From WRKB01 sp031551145 (GTDB lineage: Bacteria; Desulfobacterota; Desulfovibrionia; Desulfovibrionales; Desulfovibrionaceae), in NCBI GenBank assembly GCA_031551145.1, contig JAVBNZ010000020.1, positions 1 to 8,411 on the forward strand: a DNA stretch of 8,411 nucleotides, given 5' to 3'. Within the stretch, counting starts at the first letter, position 1. Each line of letters opens with the position of its first letter. Shown one piece after another: positions 1 through 5,269 of the stretch. The notes beneath the pieces are model-generated. The model was not told the origin of the DNA. It worked only from the letters and a program-made list of their open reading frames with translations, and ran no database searches. The translations under genes were made by a program, and so were the position numbers.

Positions 1-988
1 CGCCGACGCCCTGGCCGCCGTGCCCGTGCCCCATCCCAGCGCAAAGGCCGGAGAAATTCTGGGGCAAGGCCCGATCGGCGTGTGCGAGGGCGCGGCCCTG
101 CTCTCGGCCGGCCCCGGCTCGACCCTGCTGCTGCCCAAGCGCGCGCAGGGCCGGGTCACTGTGGCCCTGGCGCTGCCGGCGCAAAATGCTTCCCCGCCCG
201 AACGGCTTTGCGGCCCGGCCCCGCTGCGCGTGGTCGGCATCGGCCCCGGAGACGCCTCGAACATGACCGCCCAGGCCGTGGAGGCCGTGGCAGCCTCGCG
301 CGTTGTGGCGGGCTACGGGCTTTATCTTGATTTATTGCCGCCGGAACTGCTGGCCGGCAAACGCCGCCTCTCCACCGGCATGCGCCGGGAGGCGGACAGG
401 TGCAACGCCGCCATAGACGCGGCCCTGGAAGGCCTGCCCACGGCCATGGTCTGCTCCGGCGACGCGGGCGTGTACGGTATGGCGGGACTGATCCTCGAAC
501 TGCTCGAACAGCGCGGCCTGCTCGATCGCGTGCCGCTGGAAGTGGTGCCCGGCGTGCCGGCCCTCTGCGCGGCGGCTGCCCTGCTCGGCGCGCCGCTGAT
601 GCACGACTTCGCCTGCATAAGCCTGAGCGACCTGCTCACCCCGCTCGAACTCATCATGCGGCGCGTGGAGGCGGCCCTGAAGGCCGATTTCGTGCTCGTG
701 CTCTACAATCCGCGCTCCAAGGGACGGCCCGCGCATCTGGGAACCGTGCTGGAAATCGCGCGCGAGGCGCGCGCCGCCGGCACGCCCGTGGGCCTGGTGC
801 GCAACGCCTGCCGGCAGGGGCAGGAAGTGAGCCTGCACAGCCTGGAAGATTTTGATCCCGAACGGGCGGACATGCTCTCCATCGTCTTCATCGGCAACAG
901 CGCCACGCGGCGCGCGGGAAACAGGCTGATCACGCCCAGGGGCTACAGGCTTTCGCGGCCTGCCGCCTCAGGGGCCGGAGCCGACTGA
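1..988 (+). CDS. cbiGH: CbiG-CbiH fusion, 3' part: cobalt-precorrin-5A hydrolase / cobalt-factor III C17-methyltransferase
   Basis: The gene is cut by the window edge: the frame is open from base 2 with no start needed, giving 328 visible residues. Residues 1 to about 55 look like the C-terminal domain of CbiG (VPVPHPSAK, then GVCEGAALLSAG, then LLLPKRA...VTVALA), which opens the lactone ring of cobalt-precorrin-5A. After a short linker, a complete CbiH/CobJ-type SAM methyltransferase starts near residue 75: VVGIGPGD (G81-D84), VCSGDAGVYG (150-159), VVPGVPA, ISLSDLLTP, LYNPRSKGR and a C-terminal IVFIGN. CbiH methylates C17 and contracts the ring in the anaerobic, early-cobalt route to cobalamin in the cytoplasm. 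Both halves are in one frame with no stop, so this is a true fusion rather than two overlapping genes. No clear terminator follows. From memory, a cbiH/cobJ-type gene also lies beside the cytochrome c3 gene in D. vulgaris. The CbiH call is firm; the CbiG call rests on about 55 residues. Confidence 0.9.
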   Translation, partial: ADALAAVPVPHPSAKAGEILGQGPIGVCEGAALLSAGPGSTLLLPKRAQGRVTVALALPAQNASPPERLCGPAPLRVVGIGPGDASNMTAQAVEAVAASRVVAGYGLYLDLLPPELLAGKRRLSTGMRREADRCNAAIDAALEGLPTAMVCSGDAGVYGMAGLILELLEQRGLLDRVPLEVVPGVPALCAAAALLGAPLMHDFACISLSDLLTPLELIMRRVEAALKADFVLVLYNPRSKGRPAHLGTVLEIAREARAAGTPVGLVRNACRQGQEVSLHSLEDFDPERADMLSIVFIGNSATRRAGNRLITPRGYRLSRPAASGAGAD

Positions 989-1110
989 ATCCCGAGCCTT
1001 CTCCCCGTCGTTCCCGCAAAAACGGCAAGCCGGTGCTGTAAAATCAATCCGTTCTGCGGCGCTCCGCTCCAAAATCACGGTACGGCAAAAGGCCGCATCC
1101 TGCACATCAG

Positions 1111-1126
1111 AATCGGCGGACCGATT
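1111..1126. repeat. Perfect inverted repeat overlapping the cycA -35 box
   Basis: AATCGG (1111-1116) and CCGATT (1121-1126) are perfect inverted copies separated by CGGA. The last two bases of the right arm are the first two of the TTGACA -35 hexamer (1125-1130). The position suits an operator for a repressor, or a class II activator site. I do not recognise it as a known regulator's consensus, and a six-base repeat can occur by chance. Confidence 0.45.
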
Positions 1127-1153
1127 GACACAACGTTACCCACCGGCTAATCT
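1125..1153 (+). promoter_or_regulatory. Probable sigma70-type promoter of cycA
   Basis: A perfect TTGACA -35 box (1125-1130) is followed after exactly 17 bases by TAATCT (1148-1153), which keeps the most conserved first, second and last bases of TATAAT. Transcription would start near 1160, giving a leader of about 40 bases before cycA. The strong -35, ideal spacing and position in a gap before a highly expressed type of gene support the call. The weak middle of the -10 box is the main doubt. Confidence 0.6.
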
Positions 1154-1198
1154 TTTCATGGAGTTTTCAACCTCATTCCGGCTCAAGGAGGATTATGC

Positions 1199-1600
1199 AT
1201 GAAAAAGTTCCTGCTGCTCAGCTGTATCACGGCGGCGCTGCTCGCCATGGCCATGGCCGCCGTGGCCGCGCCGCCCCCCGTTCCCGCCGACGGGATCAAG
1301 ATCGACAAAAACCCCAAACAGGTCGTCATTTTCAACCACAGCACGCATAAGGCCGAAAAGTGCGACGCCTGCCACCACATGGTGGACGGCAAGGAAAACT
1401 ACGGCAAATGCTTTGAAGCCGGCTGCCACGACAACATGGACCGCAAGGACAAGAGCGTGAAAAGCTATTACAACGTCATCCACGCCAAGTCGGGCACCAA
1501 GTTCTCCACCTGCATGTCCTGCCATCTGCAGACCGCCGAAAAGATGCCGGACAAGAAAAAGGAACTGACCGCCTGCAAGCAGTCCAAGTGCCATCCGTAA
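1199..1600 (+). CDS. cycA: Periplasmic tetraheme cytochrome c3 (class III)
   Basis: This 133-residue precursor carries four covalently bound hemes: C55-x2-C58-H59, C71-x4-C76-H77, C105-x2-C108-H109 and C126-x4-C131-H132. By comparison with known c3 proteins the sixth ligands are H47 (heme 1), H60 (heme 2), H50 (heme 3) and H95 (heme 4), so all eight axial histidines are present. A Sec signal peptide (KK, then a hydrophobic stretch to about residue 21) probably ends at AVA-A (23/24), leaving a mature protein of about 110 residues, normal for the family. Cytochrome c3 takes electrons from periplasmic hydrogenases and formate dehydrogenases and passes them to membrane complexes. The start is set by AAGGAGG (1185-1191), seven bases before ATG 1199; ATG 1195 is out of frame and too close. 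It probably has its own promoter and terminator, as a single-gene transcript. Lysine-rich segments near the C-terminus fit the usual docking surface around heme 4. Confidence 0.98.
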   Translation: MKKFLLLSCITAALLAMAMAAVAAPPPVPADGIKIDKNPKQVVIFNHSTHKAEKCDACHHMVDGKENYGKCFEAGCHDNMDRKDKSVKSYYNVIHAKSGTKFSTCMSCHLQTAEKMPDKKKELTACKQSKCHP

Positions 1601-1618
1601 AAAAATTTTGCGGGCGGC

Positions 1619-1644
1619 TTTGAGGGGGCTTTTCCTTCCTCAAA
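1619..1644 (+). other. Hairpin in the cycA 3' untranslated region
   Basis: TTTGAGG (1619-1625) pairs perfectly with CCTCAAA (1638-1644) around a 12-base loop, beginning 18 bases after the cycA stop codon. No T-run follows, so it is not a terminator by itself. It may protect the 3' end of the mRNA. Confidence 0.4.
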
Positions 1645-1656
1645 CCCCGGCAAACG

Positions 1657-1694
1657 GGCAAAATGGGGCCGCGCACAGCGGCCCCTTGCCTTTT
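1657..1694 (+). terminator. Intrinsic terminator of cycA
   Basis: GGGGCCGC (1665-1672) and GCGGCCCC (1678-1685) form a perfect eight-base GC stem with loop GCACA. A lower helix, GGCAA (1657-1661) with TTGCC (1686-1690), extends it beyond a three-base bulge, and TTTT (1691-1694) follows. The stem is very stable although the T-run is short. It separates cycA from the next gene. Confidence 0.8.
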
Positions 1695-1767
1695 CGGGCT
1701 GTGTTTGTGTATCGTTACGGCGGCAGCTTCCGTTTCCGTTGTTCTTTCTTCAACACCAGAGGGATTC

Positions 1768-3930
1768 ATGGTCGCGAAAACGAGCGCAGCCCCCGTCGAT
1801 GACGAGGACATCATTGAGCTTACGGATATTATAGAACAGGGAACGCCTCCCTCATCCTCCGGCTCTTCTTTTGATGCCCAGCTCAACGATCTCATGAAGG
1901 GCGACGCCGCGAACGCGGATTTTGAAAGCGGCGGGGACGACGATCTGGACGCCCTGCTGGCTGAAATCAGCGCTTCCCCGGCGGATGCGCCCGCTTCCGC
2001 GCCCGCGCCGGAAAAGCCGTCCGTGAATCCGGACGAAACTCTGGAAATGCCGGATATGAAGGAAGTGGAGGATTTTTTCGGCGAACTCAAGCTGCCCTCC
2101 CAACCGCCGTTGGCCGCTCCCGCGGACAAAGCCGACAAGAATCTGGACGACGTTCTGAATCAATTGGTCGGCGGTCCGCAGGCCGTCAAGGCCGCGCCTT
2201 CGGCGGCCGACGAACTCGATCACCTGCTGGACGGCATAGCCCAGGCCGCGCCCACGACGACCGGCAAACCCGACGAGCCGCCGGCCGGCGTCACCCCGCA
2301 GGTCGAGTCCGCGCTTCCTGACGCCGATTCCCCTGCTCCGGCCGACGAACTCGACGATCTGCTTGAGGAATTTCAGCACACGGCCGCCGCTCCCGCTCCC
2401 CCGAAACAGGAACCCGACGAATCCACGCCGCCGGGTGACGAACTTGACGCCCTGTTTGAGAATGCCGCGCCCCCGAAAGCGGCGGCAGCCGAGTCCGTGC
2501 CGCTCGTTGACGAACTCGACGTGATGCTTGAAGAGCTTGCTCCGCAGGCGGACGCGGCCCTTCCGGCCCCTGAACCCACGGAAACCGCGACGGCCGCCGA
2601 ACTTGACGCCCTGCTGGACGAACTGGCGCCGCACGGAGAAGAGCCTGCGGGGAAAAGCCCGTCCGCGTCCGTCCCGGCGGCATCCGAACCGCCGGCCGAC
2701 GATCTCGACGCCCTGTTCGACGCTGCCGCTGCCGAAGCGGAAACACCCGCCCCCCGGCCTCCCCTGACTTTGGAACCCGCGCCCGGGACGGCCGCGTCAA
2801 CGGCCGACGCTTTCGACGTTCTGCTTGCCGATCTTTCTCCGCAGACGGAACAGGCGGAAACCGCGCCGCATCCGGCTCTCGAAACGCCCGCCGCCGCGTC
2901 GGAAACAGCCGCTCCCGATCTGGACGCCCTGCTGGAGAGCATTGCGCCGAGCGCCCCTGCCGACCTGGACAGCCTGCTGGAAAATGCCGAGCCGGACGAA
3001 TGCGCCTGCGAAGAAACATCGACCGCCGAAACATCGTTCCTCCCCGGCGGCAAACCTCCCATGCCGCCCGCGCCCGCCATGTCCCCCGTCGGCATCCTTC
3101 TGGCGGACATAGAAAGAAACACCGCTTCCTCGCCCGAAGCCCCTCTCACCGCCCCTCCGCCGCAGCTTCCCAGCCGATGGGATTATTTCCTGCTGGGCAG
3201 CGGCGCGCAGGCCAAGCCCGAAGACGGCGCGGACTACGAGCTTCCGCCTTCCCTGCAAAAGAACCTGGCGCACATTTTCGCGGAACTGGGGAACCTGCGC
3301 TCCGAAGCACAGGCGCGGGCCGAGGAACGAAAAAGCGAAGCGGAACGCGACGCCGCCCTGCATGAACACCTGGACAAGCTCGCGCAACGCCTGGGCGTTC
3401 TGGAACAGGCCGGGCAGGACGCGGCCGCTCCGGCCGGCGCCGATGCGCTTGATGGCCTGACCGCGCGGGCCTCCGATCTGGAAGAACGCCTGAACGCCCT
3501 GGAACAGGCCGGGGGGGACGCTCCCGCCGAAGCGGACGTGCTTGACGCCCTGGCCATGCGCACCGCCGAACTGGACGGGCGTGTGCGGGCTCTGGAAGGC
3601 GGCGCGGATACCGGCAAAAACGGCCCGGCGGAATCCGCCGCCCTGCGCGAGACCCTCAGCGGGCTGGAATCCCGCCTGGAGGCGGCGGAAAACGAGGCAC
3701 GGGCACTGCGCGCGCAACTCGAAACCGCTGCCCGGCCCGATGAAAGCGAGGAAGTGCAAGAACTTAAACAGGCTCTGACGGACGCCGGGGAGCGCATGCG
3801 GAGCCTGGAGGCCCGGCTGGAGCAACTTGAGGGCGAAGCCGACGCAAAAGTGGAACGAGCGGCGGCAGCCGCGGCCGCGCGCATCATCCGGGACGAACTG
3901 ATGCCGTTGGTGGAGGAGCTGCAGGGCTAG
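1768..3930 (+). CDS. Repetitive acidic LDxLL-motif protein with C-terminal coiled coil, function unknown
   Basis: I do not recognise a named family for this 720-residue protein. Residues 11-25 form an acidic motif (DDEDIIELTDIIEQG). Residues about 60-405 are Ala/Pro/Glu-rich, probably disordered, and carry eleven spaced copies of a motif like DELDALLDEL. A CAC pair (C412, C414) holds the cysteines seen in the mature frame. A short segment around W471 (RWDYFLLG) precedes residues about 495-720, which are rich in Leu, Glu, Ala and Arg in heptad-like order (LEERLNALEQ, LESRLEAAE, LEARLEQLE) and predict long coiled coils. The end is an Ala-rich helix, then ARIIRDELMPLVEEL. There is no signal peptide or membrane segment, so it is probably cytoplasmic. 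I chose ATG 1768, with AGAGGGA (1758-1764) just upstream; the frame is open from 1663, but that start lies inside the cycA terminator. A weak promoter-like pair (TTGCCT 1686, TATCGT 1710) lies upstream. Its build suggests a scaffold or hub. Confidence 0.85.
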   Translation: MVAKTSAAPVDDEDIIELTDIIEQGTPPSSSGSSFDAQLNDLMKGDAANADFESGGDDDLDALLAEISASPADAPASAPAPEKPSVNPDETLEMPDMKEVEDFFGELKLPSQPPLAAPADKADKNLDDVLNQLVGGPQAVKAAPSAADELDHLLDGIAQAAPTTTGKPDEPPAGVTPQVESALPDADSPAPADELDDLLEEFQHTAAAPAPPKQEPDESTPPGDELDALFENAAPPKAAAAESVPLVDELDVMLEELAPQADAALPAPEPTETATAAELDALLDELAPHGEEPAGKSPSASVPAASEPPADDLDALFDAAAAEAETPAPRPPLTLEPAPGTAASTADAFDVLLADLSPQTEQAETAPHPALETPAAASETAAPDLDALLESIAPSAPADLDSLLENAEPDECACEETSTAETSFLPGGKPPMPPAPAMSPVGILLADIERNTASSPEAPLTAPPPQLPSRWDYFLLGSGAQAKPEDGADYELPPSLQKNLAHIFAELGNLRSEAQARAEERKSEAERDAALHEHLDKLAQRLGVLEQAGQDAAAPAGADALDGLTARASDLEERLNALEQAGGDAPAEADVLDALAMRTAELDGRVRALEGGADTGKNGPAESAALRETLSGLESRLEAAENEARALRAQLETAARPDESEEVQELKQALTDAGERMRSLEARLEQLEGEADAKVERAAAAAAARIIRDELMPLVEELQG
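1936..2985 (+). repeat. Eleven degenerate repeats encoding D-x-L-D-x-L-L motifs
   Basis: The codon for the first Leu or Phe of each copy lies at 1945, 2143, 2215, 2350, 2443, 2515, 2602, 2704, 2812, 2920 and 2965 (residues 60, 126, 150, 195, 226, 250, 279, 313, 349, 385 and 400). Typical copies read DELDHLL, DELDDLL, DELDALF, DELDVML, AELDALL and PDLDALL. Spacing varies from 15 to 66 residues, mostly 24-36. Linkers are Ala/Pro-rich with little sequence in common. An outlying FDAQLNDL near residue 35 may be a diverged copy. The acidic-hydrophobic pattern would form short amphipathic helices. Confidence 0.8.
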
Positions 3931-4147
3931 AGTAATTCACGGGCGGCTATTTCAAGCGTCAATTGTTCCAGAGGGACTGCCGGCACCACGTTTTTTTCGC
4001 TCCTGCCCTTGTCGGATGAAAGCTTTTTGTTACGGTTGAGTACGATAAGAGTACACTCCCTTCATACAAAGTTCATCCTCCCCGGCGGATAACGAAGACT
4101 CCTGCAGTGTCGGCAGCCCTGAAACTTGATGATGGATAATTTCAATA

Positions 4148-4181
4148 AAAGGGAGGGGGCCGGCCGTTTCCTTTCTTTTTT
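4148..4181 (+). terminator. Weak terminator-like hairpin
   Basis: AAAGGGAG (4148-4155) can pair with TTTCCTTT (4167-4174), including two G-T wobbles, around an 11-base GC-rich loop. TTTTTT (4176-4181) follows. It could end the transcript of the coiled-coil gene. The stem is AT-rich and imperfect. Confidence 0.3.
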
Positions 4182-4182
4182 G

Positions 4183-4239
4183 CCCGTCCGGTTTCGACCG
4201 CTGTTGGCCGAGGCCGTTCCCCACGGACGGGTTTTTTTT
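4183..4239 (+). terminator. Strong intrinsic terminator abutting the next ribosome-binding site; possible attenuator
   Basis: CCCGTCCG (4183-4190) pairs perfectly with CGGACGGG (4224-4231), and eight T follow directly (4232-4239). The 33-base loop contains a small hairpin, CGGT-TTCG-ACCG (4189-4200), that shares two bases with the outer left arm, so the two compete slightly. The ribosome-binding site of the next gene starts at 4241. A transcript that reaches the next gene must therefore read through this element or start inside it. Confidence 0.75.
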
Positions 4240-4252
4240 CGAGGAGATCCCT

Positions 4253-4420
4253 TTGGATAAGCTGCAGAAAGAAGCCGTTCAGGTCGCCAAGGAAATGCTG
4301 GCGAAATTCATTGAAACGCGCACCGTCTCTCCCAACAATTTCGCGGACGTTTTTCCGGCGGTCTACAAGGTCGTGTACGACACCCTGCGCGCGCGGGACG
4401 AGGGACGGGACGAACAGTGA
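4253..4420 (+). CDS. Small conserved-looking protein, 55 residues, coupled to menG
   Basis: This small gene starts at TTG 4253, with GAGGAG (4241-4246) six bases upstream, and ends at TGA 4418. It encodes 55 residues: MDKLQKEAVQVAKEMLAKF at the start, then ETRTVSPNNFADVFP and AVYKVVYDTLRARDEGRDEQ. Two amphipathic helices seem to flank an SPNNF turn. There is no signal peptide, cysteine or membrane segment. Its stop overlaps the menG start in GTGA, so translation of the two is probably coupled. I do not know its function. The helix-turn-helix hydrophobic pattern loosely recalls the N-terminal oligomerisation part of MucR/Ros regulators, without the zinc finger; that is only an impression. Strong ribosome-binding site, frame length and overlap together make it a likely real gene. 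The next in-frame ATG (4295) would remove the first helix. Confidence 0.75.
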   Translation: MDKLQKEAVQVAKEMLAKFIETRTVSPNNFADVFPAVYKVVYDTLRARDEGRDEQ

Positions 4421-5148
4421 GTTCCCCTTCCCCGACGAACGGAGCGCCCGAAGAGCACGGGCGCCGCGTGGCCTCCATGTTCGGGCGCATCGTGCCCCGC
4501 TACGACCTGCTCAACCACGTGCTCAGCCTGGGCTGCGACCGCCTCTGGCGCGCACGCCTGGCAAAAGCCGCCGTTCCCGGCCCCACGGGCCGCATCCTCG
4601 ACATCGCGGCGGGCACTTTCGATGTTTCTCTGGCCTTGCGCAGGCAATGGCCGCACGTGCTTGTGCCCGCAGTGGACTTTTGCCTGCCGATGTTGCAAAA
4701 AGGGCGCAGCAAGCTGCGCGGCCGGGACGGGGAGCGCATTCTTCCCATTGCGGGGGACGCAACCCGCCTGCCCTTGCCCGACGCCTGCGTGGACGCCTGC
4801 ACCATGGCCTTCGGCATCCGCAACATCAAGGCCCGTGAAACGGCCTTTGCGGAAATGCTGCGCGTGCTCGTGCCCGGCGGTTCGGCCTGCGTGCTGGAAT
4901 TCGCCTCAAGCCGCGAGCGCATTTTGGGGGGGCTGTACAATTTCTACCTGGAGCGCCTGCTGCCCTCTCTGGGCGGCCTGATTTCGGGAGACGCGAAAGC
5001 CTACTCCTATCTGGCGGAGAGCATACGCGACTTTCCGGATGCCGCGGCGCTGGAGGCGGAAATGCGGAGCGCGGGTTTTGCCCGCACCCGCTTTACGCGG
5101 ATTTTTTCAGGTATTGTGAATTTGCACGTGGCTGAAAAAGCTCAATAG
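4417..5148 (+). CDS. menG: MenG/UbiE-type demethylmenaquinone methyltransferase
   Basis: This 243-residue SAM-dependent enzyme should methylate demethylmenaquinone in the last step of menaquinone synthesis at the inner face of the membrane. UbiE-family signatures run in order: MFGRIVPRYDLLNHVLSLG with DRLWR (residues 21-45), motif I ILDIAAGTFDVS (60-71), the acidic residue that binds SAM ribose in AVDF (D87), GDATRLPLPD (113-122), FGIRNI (132-137), RVLVPGG...LEFA (149-163) and, near the end, YSYLAESIRDFP and a GIVNLHVAEK tail. Length is normal. Motif I is unusual: the expected GTGD reads GTFD (G66-D69). The GTG start overlaps the preceding stop; GGGA at 4407-4410 serves as ribosome-binding site. 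An ATG at 4477 would cut off the residues before the first conserved motif and is less likely to be the main start. Ubiquinone synthesis is unlikely here given the futalosine-pathway gene downstream. Confidence 0.93.
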   Translation: MSSPSPTNGAPEEHGRRVASMFGRIVPRYDLLNHVLSLGCDRLWRARLAKAAVPGPTGRILDIAAGTFDVSLALRRQWPHVLVPAVDFCLPMLQKGRSKLRGRDGERILPIAGDATRLPLPDACVDACTMAFGIRNIKARETAFAEMLRVLVPGGSACVLEFASSRERILGGLYNFYLERLLPSLGGLISGDAKAYSYLAESIRDFPDAAALEAEMRSAGFARTRFTRIFSGIVNLHVAEKAQ

Positions 5149-5180
5149 AAGCCGGCCACCATATTTTTGCCATGGGCAAC

Positions 5181-5222
5181 GCCGAAAAAAGCCGGAGCGA
5201 GCCGAAAACCCCATTTTTCGGC
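5181..5222. other. Mutually exclusive hairpins between menG and the LysM gene
   Basis: GCCGAAAA occurs at 5181-5188 and again at 5201-5208, and both copies can pair with the single TTTTCGGC at 5215-5222. The outer option reaches nine base pairs (5181-5189 with 5214-5222). No T-run follows on the + strand, so this is not a clear terminator. It could tune mRNA decay or read-through in the 121-base gap. Confidence 0.4.
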
Positions 5223-5269
5223 GAAGCGGTTTTGAGGTGGCTTACAACCTTTCGACCAGGGGAAAGAGC

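Larger units (their letters stand above)
3931..4252. other. 322-base non-coding region
   Basis: No convincing gene is visible on either strand. The stretch holds a T7 run (3991-3997) with no good stem before it, a direct repeat GAGTAC (4038-4043 and 4049-4054), and a -10-like GATAAT (4135-4140) without a good -35 box. Two terminator-like hairpins at its 3' end are listed separately. It could hold a small RNA or a regulatory leader for the next gene; I match it to no known riboswitch class. Confidence 0.6.

Noticed and set aside
989..1198. Cobalamin riboswitch between cbiGH and cycA
   Set aside because: No conserved B12-box-like sequence is visible, and it would sit downstream of the cobalamin gene in front of a cytochrome.
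1195..1330. ATG 1195 as cycA start
   Set aside because: It is out of frame with the heme motifs and only three bases from the ribosome-binding site.
1663..1767. Upstream start for the coiled-coil gene, giving a hydrophobic signal-like N-terminus
   Set aside because: That ATG lies inside the cycA terminator stem and has no ribosome-binding site; the acidic motif after ATG 1768 is a more natural N-terminus.
1852..3887. Several long minus-strand frames opposite the repetitive gene
   Set aside because: They are Ser/Ala- or Arg-rich translations of the same biased codons, with no motifs and no convincing ribosome-binding sites.
3963..3998. T7 run at 3991-3997 as terminator of the coiled-coil gene
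   Set aside because: The only nearby stem (GTTCC with GGGAC) is five pairs with a wobble and lies 13 bases before the T-run.
3981..3998. Sigma54-type promoter (GGCAC then T-run)
   Set aside because: The -24-like GG is present but the required GC at the -12 position is TT.
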